Origin: Ancylomarina sp963977525
Lineage (GTDB): Bacteria > Bacteroidota > Bacteroidia > Bacteroidales > Marinifilaceae
Direction of reading: 5' to 3'
Length of the DNA: 64,000 nt
Assembly: GCA_963977525.1 (NCBI GenBank)
Contig: CAXBPC010000003.1
Span: 124,001-188,000 of the forward strand
In this document: piece after piece, positions 16,791 to 27,065 of the stretch
How positions within the stretch are numbered: position 1 is the stretch's first letter
Layout: every line of letters starts with the position of its first letter
Notes under the pieces: model-generated
What the model saw: only the letters and a program-made list of their open reading frames with translations
Databases searched by the model: none
What the model was told of the DNA's origin: nothing
Program-made: the position numbers and the translations under genes

Positions 16791-17811
16791 ATTTAATAGT
16801 CATTCGCGCAAACGGTGCTGTATCCTGTTCCACAAAATCTTTTTTCAAATATTTAAAATAACCCGTTATTGCAACCATAGCTGCATTATCAAGCGAATAA
16901 CCTAGCTGTGGAATATATACTGTCCATCTGTGCTTGGCTGCAGCTTCCTTCATCGCATTCTGAAGTCCTGAATTAGCAGAAACACCTCCAGCAATAGCAA
17001 CTTCCTTAATTCCTGTTTCACGAACGGCACGTTTAACCTTGTTCATCAACACATCAACGATGGTATGCTGAATAGATGCACAGATATCATTCATATTCTC
17101 CTCAATGAAATTAGGGTTCTCCTTCACTCTATCTCGCATGAAATATAAGAATGATGTCTTCAGTCCACTAAAACTATAATTTAGTCCTTGTATTCTGGGC
17201 TTATTAAATTGGAAAGCTAAAGGATTACCTTCCTTAGCTCGTTTATCAATTACTGGTCCTCCTGGGTATGGAATCCCCATCACTTTTGCACATTTATCAA
17301 AAGCTTCTCCAGCAGCATCATCAATAGTTTCGCCTATCACTTCCATCTCCATATGATCTTTCACAACAATTATTTGTGAGTTACCACCTGATACTAAAAG
17401 TGCCAAAAAAGGAAAATTAGGGTGATCGTACGTGCTTTTTAAATCATCAATAAAGTGAGCAAGAATATGAGCCTTTAGGTGATTCACCTCAATAAGAGGA
17501 ATGTTTTTAGATAGTGCAAACCCCTTGGCAAAAGAAGTACCAACCATTAAAGATCCTAATAGTCCAGGTCCTCTTGTAAAAGCAACAGCATCAATTTCAT
17601 CGGCAGTTACATTCGCCTTTTTTAGAGCTTGATCAACAACTGGGATAATATTTTGCTGATGTGCACGAGAGGCCAATTCTGGCACAACTCCACCATAAGC
17701 CATATGCACAGTTTGAGTGGCTGTAATGTTAGAATGAATCACACCATCAATCAAAACCGAAGCAGATGTATCATCACATGATGATTCAATTCCTAATATC
17801 GTTATACTCAT
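16789..17811 (-). CDS. tsaD: tRNA threonylcarbamoyladenosine transferase TsaD
   Basis: 340 aa from ATG at 17809-17811 (MSITILGIESSCDDTS). An upstream in-frame ATG at 17865 would add 18 hydrophobic residues and is unlikely, since TsaD begins with this ILGIESSCDDT strand. The metal-binding NHLKAHILAH motif, the ALLVSGGNSQI phosphate loop, AAGEAFDK and IAGGVSANSGL are all present. It completes t6A37 synthesis on ANN-decoding tRNAs with TsaB and TsaE, whose genes are not in the window. Divergent from tamB, an arrangement common in Bacteroidota. Confidence 0.95.
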   Translation of the reverse strand: MSITILGIESSCDDTSASVLIDGVIHSNITATQTVHMAYGGVVPELASRAHQQNIIPVVDQALKKANVTADEIDAVAFTRGPGLLGSLMVGTSFAKGFALSKNIPLIEVNHLKAHILAHFIDDLKSTYDHPNFPFLALLVSGGNSQIIVVKDHMEMEVIGETIDDAAGEAFDKCAKVMGIPYPGGPVIDKRAKEGNPLAFQFNKPRIQGLNYSFSGLKTSFLYFMRDRVKENPNFIEENMNDICASIQHTIVDVLMNKVKRAVRETGIKEVAIAGGVSANSGLQNAMKEAAAKHRWTVYIPQLGYSLDNAAMVAITGYFKYLKKDFVEQDTAPFARMTIK

Positions 17812-17890
17812 TAAATTAAAAATTAACGTAAAAACATTAAAAAAGACTATAAACACAGCTTTCACTAGCTGTATTCAATTTCTTTTTATC

Positions 17891-17898
17891 TAATTTTG
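17891..17898 (+). promoter_or_regulatory. TAATTTTG element at the tamB start
   Basis: An exact TAnnTTTG match that overlaps the TTG start predicted for tamB. If it is a real promoter, the TTG cannot be the start of the transcript it makes; see the finding. Confidence 0.3.
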
Positions 17899-20800
17899 TG
17901 CAACTGCACTCAAAAGCACAAAACTATTAAAAAATTTCTCAAAATATCAATTTGGTCCATAGCAAGTATCATTATGGTGCTTATATTGGCATATCTGATA
18001 TTTTTGAGTCCTCGTGTACAGACCTACCTTAGTCAAAAGATTGCTAAATCAATTTCTGAACAAGCTCATACACCTGTAACTATTAAAGGTGTAGACTTCA
18101 CTCCTTTTAAAAGTATTATACTAAAAGGTGTTTATGTAGAAGATCATAGGCAAGATACTTTAGTCTATATAGGAGAATTAAAATCTAAACTAGATTCAAT
18201 AAACTTCAAAACGAAGAAAGCTTATATCGGTAAGCTTATTTTAAACAAAGCTTACTTTAATTTATACGAAGGAAAAGATCGTAAACAAAACATTCAGGTC
18301 TTTATTGATTCCCTTTCGAAAAAGCAAGAACCTGAAAACACGGCATCACAAGAAAAATCTTGGAATATAAGTATCTCTAACCTCGATCTAATTAATTCCC
18401 ATTTCAGCTTTTTAACCATAAAGGCTAAAAAACAAGCTTTCGGGATGAATTACGCCGATATTGATGTTAAAAATATTAAACTTCAAGCTCGTAATATTAA
18501 AATCATTGGCGACTCTGTTGACTTCGATTTAAAACACATGAGTTGTATTGAAAAATCAGGTTTTGTCTTAAAAGATTTCAAGACCCATAGTTGGATTACC
18601 CCTACTCAATGGGGAATGACAAAAGTGACTATTGTTTCGCCTAAGAGTAGACTTTCAGCTCGTCATATACTTTTAAATTACAAAAGCGGACAAGGCTATT
18701 GGTCCGAATTCACAAAAAAAATGAAACTTGATTTTCAAATTAAATCATCTAAAATCAATTTTGAAGACCTTGCTTATTTCAACGACAGGTTATTAGGGTT
18801 TAGAGAATCTGGGTTCTTATCTGGTCATATTTATGGTACCATATACGACCTAAAAGGACGCAATATTAATATCCTTTATGGCAATCAAACTAGCTTCAAG
18901 GGGCAGTTCTATATGAATGGTCTTCCAAAAATTGCAAACTCATATCTCGAAGCTGATTTCAAAGAATTAACAACTAGTATCTCTGATATTGAAAATGTAT
19001 ATATCCCTAATTATAAAGACAACCATATAAAGCTTCCTAAACAACTTGATAATTTAGGTCTTATACACTACCAAGGAAATTTCAATGGTTATATCAATGA
19101 CTTTGTTTTTTTTGGGGATTTCCAAACTGACCAAGGAAATATAAGAACTGACATTCTCCTTAAACCAAGTCTTACAGAAAATAACCTAAGCTACACAGGA
19201 GATATTACAACCAATGATTTTAATCTAGGGCATTTGTTGAGTCAGGAAAAAATTGGGAAAGTATCCATGAATGTAGCTTTAAAAGGATCTACATCAAAAG
19301 ATGTGACTCAAGGCGTAATGAAAGGGAATATCAGTAAATTCAATTTCTTTGATTACGAGTATAAAAACTTATCTCTCGATGGGTATTTTTCAGATAAACA
19401 TTTCGATGGAAAAGTTGCGATTCTTGACCCGAATATTGGTTTTGACTTTACAGGTAAAGTCGATTTCTCAAAGGAAATTCCGGAGGTTAATTTTCAATCA
19501 AATTTAAAAAATGCTAAACTATTCCCTCTTCACCTTAACACAAAAGATGAACTTGCGGAACTTAATTTAAGTTTAGACGCTAATTTTACAGGAGATCGAT
19601 TCGATAATGCGAATGGTAACATTTTCATCAATGATATCGAATACAAAAATGGTAGAGGAAAATTCAATTTAGATGAAATTAAAATCGACTCTAAAACTAC
19701 ACCAGAGCTTAAACAGTTTGATTTGAAATCAGGCTTAGCTGATTTAAACGTAAAAGGTAATTACAAACTTGACGAACTTGTTTCGTCATTGTCCAATATG
19801 ATTTATTATTACTTGCCTGCTTACGCACCGGACTCGTCCTATACAAAAATTGATTCAACCAATAATTTTGAATTCGATCTCTTATTAAAAGAAAACTCAA
19901 AACTGACCGAATTAATCTATCCTGAAATAGTTTTAGCTCCACAAAGTCAACTTAGTGGAGAAATTAATGCAAAAGAACATTCGTTAAATCTCAAACTAGA
20001 TATTCCTTTTTTAAACTATGACTCTAAGTCTATTGAAGGAATTAGAGTAAGCCTGAATACAGATAATGAGAAATTGAATTTAAAAGGGCGTAGTGACAAA
20101 TTAGTATTTACAGAAAGCTACAATATATTTAATCTTTCACATCAAATTGAAGTTCAAAACAATCAAGTAAAGTACGATTTAAACTGGAACAACTGGGGTG
20201 CAAAAACATATAGCGGCTCACTTGCAGTAATCGGAAATGCTAGCTCTGAAGAGTTAAATTCTGATCCTAAATGGGAAATTGACATTCTACCAAGTACTTT
20301 AATTTTAGCCGATAGTACATGGCAAATTAGCCCTTCACATATTCAGATAGATAGTACTAGCTATAGTATTGAGAATTTTAAAATTAGCCAGGATCAGCAA
20401 TTTTTTGCGATTGATGGCAAAGTTTCTTCACACGCTGAGGATATAATTAAATGTCAAATTCATGACATTAGCTTAAACAACATTAACACAATTTCTGGCA
20501 ATAAAAATTTAGGCATAGATGGCAATACTCGAGGTTATTTTCAACTTTCAGATTTTTATGGAGACCGTTTAACTAAAGCCGATCTTGTACTTGATAATTT
20601 AACTTTCAATAGAGATACTATTGGTGATTTTTATCTTAAAAGTGATTGGGATAAAGATGAACAAAAACTCTCATTAGAATCTTACGCAATCCATAATAAT
20701 AAGCGTGAGATTAATATTGAAGGAGACTATTTTCCTGCAGCAGATTCTATTAATTTAAGCCTCAGCTTAGATTCTATGCGAATGAATGTTCTCCGTCCAT

Positions 20801-22365
20801 ACTTAGAAGGAAATATATCAGAATTAGATGGTAGAATTGGAGGATTCATGCAAGTAGAAGGATCAACAAGTTTACCTCGCTTTTATGGCAAACTGAAATT
20901 CCTTAATACTAGTTTCAAGGTTGATGAATTGCAAACAAAATACACATGCAACGATAGTATTATTTTCACACCTCAAGAGATTCAATTCAATAATTTAAAA
21001 ATTTACGATTCTGAGAATAACTTAGCCGAAATTTATGGGGCTATTACTTTAAATAATTTCGAAAAAATAGATTTAGATCTCGCTCTAAGCACCACTAATT
21101 TTAAACTTCTTAATACAAAAATTACTGACAATGAGCTTTTATACGGTCAAGCTTATATGACAGGCATTACACATTTATATGGCTCTCCTGATGATATAGA
21201 AATTGAGATTGATGCAAAAACCAATAAAGATACGCGCATATACATCCCTCTGAACAAAACAGGTGACATTGAAAAAAGTAATTTTATCACTTTTATTAAC
21301 TCTTACGAAACGGTCGAAATCGTAAAGGAAAAATATGATATTGATCTAAGTGGTATAAAGTTAAATTGCAATCTTGAAATTACGCCAGAAACCGATATAC
21401 AAATCATTTTAGATCCTAAAATTGGAGATATAATAAAAGCGAATGGTAATGGTAACCTGAAACTAGGAATTGATACAAAAGGTGATTTTAATATTTACGG
21501 TAACTACACCATCAACACGGGAAGTTATTTATTTACGCTTCAGAATGTAATCAACAAGAAATTTGATTTATCAAATGGTGGAACTATTAAATGGAATGGA
21601 GATCCTTATAGTGCAACAATTGATATCAATGCCGTATACAATGTAAAGACGACACTATACGATCTTTTATTGAATACGCCTTACGTCGATAATACTAAAA
21701 AGATACAAGTTCAGTGTAATATGAACCTCAGTCAACAGCTTAGCAATCCTATTATTCGTTTTGATATTGATTTTCCATCACTCGATCAACAAACTCAGAG
21801 TATCCTTGAAGAACTTTTCTCTACTGAAGATGAAATGAATAAGCAAATTCTTTCTCTATTAGTATTAAATCGTTTTTATACGCCTGAGTACATGCGTTCT
21901 ACAGATTCAGAGTTTGAAAATAAGAATTCAAGTTATGCAGTTGGAGTGACCACTAGTGAACTGTTATCAAATCAGTTATCAAACTGGCTAAGTAAAATCA
22001 GTAACAAATTTGATGTTGGATTTAGTTATCGCCCTGGTGACAGTGTTACTAGCGATGAGATTGAGTTCGCACTTTCAACTCAAATTTTTGATGATAAAGT
22101 AACGATCAATGGTAATTTAGGCACCAACTCAAACCAAAATCAGGATAATGATATTGTGGGTGATTTCGATGTGAATATAAAACTTGATCAAAAAGGGAAG
22201 TTACAAATGAAAGCTTTCACTCGATCAAACGAATATCTATCTGACTATGCTTCTCGAAACACACAAGGTGTAGGTATTTTTTATAAAGAAGATTTCGATA
22301 CTGTCTCAGAATTGTTCAGAAAGTACCTTGGGTTTTTAAGAAAAAAAAAGAAAGAATCTGAATAG
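17896..22365 (+). CDS. tamB: TamB-family translocation/assembly protein
   Basis: About 1489 aa. One N-terminal TM helix (about 15-36) is followed by a very long beta-rich periplasmic region full of alternating strands (LNLSLDANFTGD, VDLDLALSTTNF-like patterns). It ends with the conserved DUF490/TamB C-terminal domain (about 1130-1475; ITPETDIQIILDPKIGD, GSYLFTLQNVINKKF, LSLLVLNRFY, and a final aromatic beta segment). It is an AsmA-like bridge thought to move lipids or help outer-membrane protein assembly. The only start in frame upstream of the TM is TTG at 17896; the first ATG (17974) falls inside the TM helix. The annotated start is therefore uncertain. Confidence 0.85.
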   Translation: MCNCTQKHKTIKKFLKISIWSIASIIMVLILAYLIFLSPRVQTYLSQKIAKSISEQAHTPVTIKGVDFTPFKSIILKGVYVEDHRQDTLVYIGELKSKLDSINFKTKKAYIGKLILNKAYFNLYEGKDRKQNIQVFIDSLSKKQEPENTASQEKSWNISISNLDLINSHFSFLTIKAKKQAFGMNYADIDVKNIKLQARNIKIIGDSVDFDLKHMSCIEKSGFVLKDFKTHSWITPTQWGMTKVTIVSPKSRLSARHILLNYKSGQGYWSEFTKKMKLDFQIKSSKINFEDLAYFNDRLLGFRESGFLSGHIYGTIYDLKGRNINILYGNQTSFKGQFYMNGLPKIANSYLEADFKELTTSISDIENVYIPNYKDNHIKLPKQLDNLGLIHYQGNFNGYINDFVFFGDFQTDQGNIRTDILLKPSLTENNLSYTGDITTNDFNLGHLLSQEKIGKVSMNVALKGSTSKDVTQGVMKGNISKFNFFDYEYKNLSLDGYFSDKHFDGKVAILDPNIGFDFTGKVDFSKEIPEVNFQSNLKNAKLFPLHLNTKDELAELNLSLDANFTGDRFDNANGNIFINDIEYKNGRGKFNLDEIKIDSKTTPELKQFDLKSGLADLNVKGNYKLDELVSSLSNMIYYYLPAYAPDSSYTKIDSTNNFEFDLLLKENSKLTELIYPEIVLAPQSQLSGEINAKEHSLNLKLDIPFLNYDSKSIEGIRVSLNTDNEKLNLKGRSDKLVFTESYNIFNLSHQIEVQNNQVKYDLNWNNWGAKTYSGSLAVIGNASSEELNSDPKWEIDILPSTLILADSTWQISPSHIQIDSTSYSIENFKISQDQQFFAIDGKVSSHAEDIIKCQIHDISLNNINTISGNKNLGIDGNTRGYFQLSDFYGDRLTKADLVLDNLTFNRDTIGDFYLKSDWDKDEQKLSLESYAIHNNKREINIEGDYFPAADSINLSLSLDSMRMNVLRPYLEGNISELDGRIGGFMQVEGSTSLPRFYGKLKFLNTSFKVDELQTKYTCNDSIIFTPQEIQFNNLKIYDSENNLAEIYGAITLNNFEKIDLDLALSTTNFKLLNTKITDNELLYGQAYMTGITHLYGSPDDIEIEIDAKTNKDTRIYIPLNKTGDIEKSNFITFINSYETVEIVKEKYDIDLSGIKLNCNLEITPETDIQIILDPKIGDIIKANGNGNLKLGIDTKGDFNIYGNYTINTGSYLFTLQNVINKKFDLSNGGTIKWNGDPYSATIDINAVYNVKTTLYDLLLNTPYVDNTKKIQVQCNMNLSQQLSNPIIRFDIDFPSLDQQTQSILEELFSTEDEMNKQILSLLVLNRFYTPEYMRSTDSEFENKNSSYAVGVTTSELLSNQLSNWLSKISNKFDVGFSYRPGDSVTSDEIEFALSTQIFDDKVTINGNLGTNSNQNQDNDIVGDFDVNIKLDQKGKLQMKAFTRSNEYLSDYASRNTQGVGIFYKEDFDTVSELFRKYLGFLRKKKKESE

Positions 22366-22560
22366 CAAAGCCTTACGTAGAATACTCCCTCATTGTAGAT
22401 TATCATTTAAATTCCACTTTTTTAATTAATGATCAGTCTAAATTAACTGATTCCAAGAAATATCAGAAATTAGCCTAATTCATGCGTTCTCTTGATAGCT
22501 AAATATGATTATATTAGTCCCCGTTAAAAATCAATTAATTAACTATTAAAAAAAGATAAT

Positions 22561-23949
22561 ATGTTTACATTAATGGTCGTGGTTTTTGTTCTTGGCTATA
22601 TTGCTATTGCACTTGAACACCCACTTAAAATTGACAAAGCAGCTTCTGCACTTCTAATAGGTACTATCACTTGGGCTCTTTATGTGTTTGGAGGCGTTGA
22701 CATCCTATCTTCGGGTTTAAGTAGAGCTTGGAATGATTTTGTACTTCTCAACCCCGATAAGGATACCCCTGAAGCAATGCTTCATTTTATTACGCATCAT
22801 GAAGTTCTTCATCACCTTTCTGAAATTTCTACAATTCTTTTTTTCCTTTTGGGAGCAATGACCATTGTTGAAATTGTAGACCAACACCAAGGTTTCAAGA
22901 TCATTACAGATAAGATTACGACTACTAATAAAGTTAAGCTACTTTGGATTTTAAGTATTCTTACTTTCTTCATGTCTGCTACACTAGATAACCTGACGAC
23001 AACAATTGTAATCGTTGCTCTAATTCGTAAACTAATTGATGATCAGAAAGATCGTTGGTTTTTCGCATCTATGGTTGTATTAGCTGCTAATGCAGGTGGT
23101 GCATGGTCTCCAATTGGTGATGTAACAACTATTATGCTTTGGATTGGCGGACAGGTAACAACTATGAATATTATTGGACACGTTATCATTCCTAGCCTTG
23201 TAACGATGCTTGCTCCGCTTGTTGTAGTAAGTTTCTGGTTAAAAGGTGATATAACTCGTCCACAAATTAATGATTCGGATAGAAAAGAATACACTACACC
23301 TAAAGAACAACTATTTATCCTTTGCTTAGGGATAGGTGCTCTTCTTTTTGTTCCTGTTTTTAAAACTGTAACTCATTTACCTCCATACTTAGGTATGTTA
23401 TTCGGATTAGGTATCATGTGGGTTGTAACAGAAATTATGCATCGTAATAAAGGGAACGAATACAAATCTCGTTTAAATGTTACAAGTGTATTAAAAAAAG
23501 TAGATGTACCAACAGTACTTTTCTTTTTAGGTATCCTTTCTGCTGTTGCAAGTATGCAATCTGCTGGTCACTTAGACATTTTAGCAAACTGGTTAGATAC
23601 TAACATTCACAATGTATATGGCATTAACTTAGTAATTGGTGTACTTTCTGCTATCGTTGATAATGTACCTTTAGTAGCCGCTGCAATGGGTATGTATGAT
23701 ATTGCAGGTCCTGAATCTGTAGGTTACGCTGCTCACTTTATGCAAGATGGTATTTTCTGGGAATTTCTAGCATACTGTGCTGGTACAGGAGGATCTATCT
23801 TAATTATCGGTTCTGCTGCAGGTGTTGCTGCAATGGGAATGGAAAAAATTGATTTTATCTGGTACGTAAAGAAGATTTCTCTTCTTGCACTTATCGGTTA
23901 CTTGGCTGGTGCTGCTGCTTTCTACTTGCAAGCAACATACATTTTATAA
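22561..23949 (+). CDS. nhaD: NhaD-type Na+/H+ antiporter
   Basis: 462 aa, about 12 membrane helices. NhaD landmarks include FFMSATLDNLTTTIVIVALI, ANAGGAWSPIGDVTTIMLWI and AIVDNVPLVAAAMGMY; the Asp residues in these segments suit ion binding. It exports sodium in exchange for protons at the inner membrane, in keeping with a saline habitat. The codon use is smooth (GCT/GGT rich), as in well-expressed genes. The 195-bp gap before it (22366-22560) holds no promoter that I can defend. Confidence 0.9.
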   Translation: MFTLMVVVFVLGYIAIALEHPLKIDKAASALLIGTITWALYVFGGVDILSSGLSRAWNDFVLLNPDKDTPEAMLHFITHHEVLHHLSEISTILFFLLGAMTIVEIVDQHQGFKIITDKITTTNKVKLLWILSILTFFMSATLDNLTTTIVIVALIRKLIDDQKDRWFFASMVVLAANAGGAWSPIGDVTTIMLWIGGQVTTMNIIGHVIIPSLVTMLAPLVVVSFWLKGDITRPQINDSDRKEYTTPKEQLFILCLGIGALLFVPVFKTVTHLPPYLGMLFGLGIMWVVTEIMHRNKGNEYKSRLNVTSVLKKVDVPTVLFFLGILSAVASMQSAGHLDILANWLDTNIHNVYGINLVIGVLSAIVDNVPLVAAAMGMYDIAGPESVGYAAHFMQDGIFWEFLAYCAGTGGSILIIGSAAGVAAMGMEKIDFIWYVKKISLLALIGYLAGAAAFYLQATYIL

Positions 23950-24054
23950 GTTGTAATTCTTTGGTAGAAATACCATTCGTTTTTTGACTTAATTAAATTT
24001 CAAAAAAAAACCTTCTCGTTTTAGTCGAAGAAGAAATTACAAATATTAATTTAG

Positions 24055-24090
24055 CGAGATATAATATTTTATATTATATCTCGTTTTTTT
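24055..24090 (+). terminator. Terminator downstream of nhaD
   Basis: CGAGATATAATAT and ATATTATATCTCG form a perfect 13-bp stem with a TTT loop and seven trailing Ts. It ends 30 bp before exbB. Confidence 0.85.
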
Positions 24091-24119
24091 ATATATCGAC
24101 CAATCAGAAAATTTACAAT

Positions 24120-24830
24120 ATGAATTACCTTACGATGTTTGCAAGCCTTCAAAACATAGCTCAAAATGAGGAGATTATTAACGAAGTAGGAACAGAATCT
24201 ACTGAGATAACTCTTAACTTTATTGATTTGGCTTTTAAAGGCGGTTGGATTATGATTCCAATATTTGCCTTATCAATAATTGCTATATGGATCTTCTTCG
24301 AGCGTTTTTATGACATAAGAAGAGCTTCTAAGAAGGACGATAATTTCATGAATCGTATCAAAGATTACATTCACGAAGGTAAAATCGACTCAGCATTATC
24401 ACTTTGTGAGTCTAATGACACACCAGTTTCTAGAATGATTTCTAAGGGTATTAAACGAATTGGTCGTCCTTTGAATGATGTAAATGCAGCTATTGAAAAC
24501 ATTGGTAACCTTGAAGTATCTAAACTTGAAAAGAACTTACCAACTCTCGCTACTGTTGCTGGTGCTGCACCTATGATTGGTTTCCTTGGAACAGTGATGG
24601 GAATGATTCAAGCTTTTTATGCTATGGCTAATGCTGGAAACAATATTGATGTTTCACTTTTAGCAAATGGTATTTACACAGCTATGGTAACGACTGTAGC
24701 AGGTCTTATAGTTGGTATTATTGCATATTTCGCCTACAATATTTTAGTTGCTAAGGTTGAGAAAGTTGTTTTTACAATGGAGGCAACAACAACTGAATTT
24801 ATGGATCTATTGAATGAACCAATCAAGTAA
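24120..24830 (+). CDS. exbB: ExbB/TolQ-family proton channel subunit
   Basis: 236 aa with three membrane helices: one near residues 38-56 and a pair at about 140-160 and 185-210. The TolQ/MotA signature is clear (LEKNLPTLATVAGAAPMIGFLGTVMGMI, then TAMVTTVAGLIVGI). With ExbD it turns the proton gradient into motion of a TonB protein that powers outer-membrane transporters. It is the first gene of a tight three-gene operon: 8 bp to exbD and 3 bp from exbD to the TonB gene. Confidence 0.93.
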   Translation: MNYLTMFASLQNIAQNEEIINEVGTESTEITLNFIDLAFKGGWIMIPIFALSIIAIWIFFERFYDIRRASKKDDNFMNRIKDYIHEGKIDSALSLCESNDTPVSRMISKGIKRIGRPLNDVNAAIENIGNLEVSKLEKNLPTLATVAGAAPMIGFLGTVMGMIQAFYAMANAGNNIDVSLLANGIYTAMVTTVAGLIVGIIAYFAYNILVAKVEKVVFTMEATTTEFMDLLNEPIK

Positions 24831-24838
24831 TTCACACT

Positions 24839-25231
24839 ATGGCATTAAAATCGAGAAATAAAGTCAACGCCAATTTCAGCATGTCTTCCATGACTGATAT
24901 TGTGTTTTTGTTGTTGATATTTTTTATGGTAACATCAACCTTAATTGCTCCTAACGCATTAAAGCTATTGTTACCTAAAAGTAGTAATCAAACAGCATCA
25001 AACCCGATCACCTCAGTATCGATTGATAAGAACTACAATTATTATATTGAAACAACTCCAACACCATTAGCTAAGTTAGAAGGCAAATTGCAAGCTCTAC
25101 TAGCACGACATGAAGATCCAACTATCTCGCTTCATGTTGACAAATCGGTGCCTATGGAGCAAGTTGTAAAAGTGATGAATATCGCTAAAAACAATAAATA
25201 TAAATTGATCTTAGCAACATCAGCAAAATAA
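24839..25231 (+). CDS. exbD: ExbD/TolR-family subunit
   Basis: 130 aa. N-terminal cytoplasmic tail, one TM helix with the functional Asp (MSSMTDIVFLLLIFFMVTST, about residues 16-35) and a short periplasmic domain ending in IAKNNKYKLILATSAK. The Asp at position 20 is the proton-carrying residue of the family. Between exbB and tonB in the same operon. Confidence 0.93.
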   Translation: MALKSRNKVNANFSMSSMTDIVFLLLIFFMVTSTLIAPNALKLLLPKSSNQTASNPITSVSIDKNYNYYIETTPTPLAKLEGKLQALLARHEDPTISLHVDKSVPMEQVVKVMNIAKNNKYKLILATSAK

Positions 25232-25234
25232 TTT

Positions 25235-26182
25235 ATGAAGGATTCTAGAAGCAAACGGATAGGACTTGTTGGGACAGTATTGTTTCATACAGGAATTATT
25301 GCGCTCCTATTTTTCTTTGGATTTAGAACACCTCTTCCTTTACCTGAGGAAGAAGGTATCGTAATTAACTTTGGTAATACCGATCAAGGTGCAGGTAATA
25401 AAAGGCCAGCTCCTTTGCAAGCGCGACCTGCAAGGAAATCGAAACCTAAACCAATTGCTAAAAAGAAGGAAACAGTTAAGCCAGTAAAGAAAACGGCAAG
25501 TTCTCCTAAAGAAAAAATCTTAACTCAGAATACTGAAGATGCTCCTGCTTTACCTTCTGCTGAAGAAATTGCACAAAAAAAGGCCAAAGAAGAAAAAGCA
25601 AAGCAATTAAAAAAGCAACAAAATTTAGCTAAAAAAGTTGAATCAGAAAAGAAACGTTTAGCTGAACAAAAAAGACTTGAAGAAGAAAAGGCTGAACAGG
25701 AAAGATTAGCTGAACTAGAACGTGAGCGATTAGCAGAAGAAGCACGTCAGGAGAAAATATCAAGCATTAATAATAAAACTAAAAATGCCTTTGGTAGTGG
25801 AACCTCAAATGCAAGTTCGCAAGGTAAAACATTTCCTTCAGGTAATCAGGGACAGAAGAATGGATCACCAGACTCAAACAACTATACAAGTAGTGGATTA
25901 GGCAATAAAGGCTATGCATTCGATCTGAAAGGTAGAAACTCAATATCTATACCTAAACCTAAATACGACCTTCAGGAGAGCGGTAAAGTTGTAGTAGAAG
26001 TAACTGTAGACCGTAATGGTAAAGTGACCAATGCTCGTCCTGGCGTTTCTGGGTCAACAACTGCGAACATTACTTTACTCGAAGCTGCAAAGAAGGCAGC
26101 CTTAAAAGCGAAATTCAATTCTGACAGTAAAGCTCCAGCCTACCAGCGTGGAACGATCACTTATCACTTTCAGTTAGATTAA
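25235..26182 (+). CDS. TonB/TolA-like energy transducer
   Basis: 315 aa. TM anchor about residues 10-30, then a long Lys/Glu/Ala-rich stretch (about 60-180; KKAKEEKAKQLKKQ, EEEKAEQERLAELERERLAEE), a Gly/Ser/Asn linker, and a C-terminal TonB domain (about 225-315; GKVVVEVTVDRNGKVTNARPG, AALKAKFNSD, GTITYHFQLD). The helical middle is TolA-like, while the end is a TonB_C domain. It should span the periplasm and carry energy from ExbB-ExbD to an outer-membrane receptor. Last gene of the operon, convergent with the TSUP gene 14 bp away. Confidence 0.88.
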   Translation: MKDSRSKRIGLVGTVLFHTGIIALLFFFGFRTPLPLPEEEGIVINFGNTDQGAGNKRPAPLQARPARKSKPKPIAKKKETVKPVKKTASSPKEKILTQNTEDAPALPSAEEIAQKKAKEEKAKQLKKQQNLAKKVESEKKRLAEQKRLEEEKAEQERLAELERERLAEEARQEKISSINNKTKNAFGSGTSNASSQGKTFPSGNQGQKNGSPDSNNYTSSGLGNKGYAFDLKGRNSISIPKPKYDLQESGKVVVEVTVDRNGKVTNARPGVSGSTTANITLLEAAKKAALKAKFNSDSKAPAYQRGTITYHFQLD

Positions 26183-26196
26183 AATAAGAATTCCTA

Positions 26197-26973
26197 TCAT
26201 TTAAGTATTGTCATAACTAAATCAAATACGCCTAAGAATTTGATTGAAGCAACAACAATGACTCCCATTAGGATATAACGAACATATTTAGCTCCCCAGC
26301 TAACAGCGAATCTCGTTCCGAACCAAGCCCCTATCATATTACCTAAACCAAGTATTAAACCAATTTTAAAGTCAACCTGATCGTTATAAATAAAGACGCC
26401 TAATGCAAAAATGGTATATAAAAGGACGATAAATATTTTGATAGCATTAGCTTTAACAAGGTTAAAACCTGCACCAAGAACTAAACCTGCCAATAGGAAA
26501 AAACCAACTCCAGCTTGAATAAATCCACCGTAGAATCCAATAAAAAAGAAGATGACATATTGACTTAAGCTTGGACGCTTGCCCATTTTACCAACTTGAC
26601 CTTTCACCCAAGCATCAGGCTTATAAAGTACTATAAAGAAAAGAACGATAAGGATAGCTCCAATGGTCTTCTCCATTATTTCTTCATTAATATTAACAGC
26701 AAAGATTGCCCCGAAAATAGAGCCTACAATTGCGGGTAATGCCAAACCTATACCTTCCTTGTAATTGAATACTTTCTGTTGTTTAAAACTAGCAACTCCA
26801 ACAATATTCTGCATTAAAATGGCTACACGCAAAGTTCCATTTGCTACAGTTGCAGGCATGCCTAAAAACATCAGAAGAGCTAAAATAAGGATAGATCCAC
26901 TACCAGCTAACACATTGATAAATCCGGCAAATACACCAGCTAAAACAACTAAAATATAAGAGTACCATTCCAT
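26197..26973 (-). CDS. TSUP (TauE/SafE) family membrane transporter
   Basis: 258 aa, about eight membrane helices. The two-fold TSUP pattern is visible: FINVLAGSGSILILALLMFLGMPATVANGTLR in the first half and GGFIQAGVGFFLLAGLVLGAGFNLVKANAIK in the second. Relatives export sulfite, sulfoacetate or other organosulfur anions; the substrate here cannot be read from sequence. Stands alone between the tonB gene (convergent) and glyA. Confidence 0.88.
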   Translation of the reverse strand: MEWYSYILVVLAGVFAGFINVLAGSGSILILALLMFLGMPATVANGTLRVAILMQNIVGVASFKQQKVFNYKEGIGLALPAIVGSIFGAIFAVNINEEIMEKTIGAILIVLFFIVLYKPDAWVKGQVGKMGKRPSLSQYVIFFFIGFYGGFIQAGVGFFLLAGLVLGAGFNLVKANAIKIFIVLLYTIFALGVFIYNDQVDFKIGLILGLGNMIGAWFGTRFAVSWGAKYVRYILMGVIVVASIKFLGVFDLVMTILK

Positions 26974-27018
26974 AATTTATCCAACTAAAAACAAAAAACA
27001 CTGACAAGGTATAAAAAT

Positions 27019-27043
27019 AAAGGCCACCCGTTGGGCAGCCTTT
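27019..27043 (-). terminator. Terminator of glyA
   Basis: AAAGGC/GCCTTT and CCC/GGG form a stem with a small CA/CA internal loop and a GTT loop. T-rich sequence follows on the minus strand (TTATTTTTAT). It sits 23 bp past the glyA stop. Confidence 0.7.
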
Positions 27044-27065
27044 AAAATATATCAGTAATAAACGA

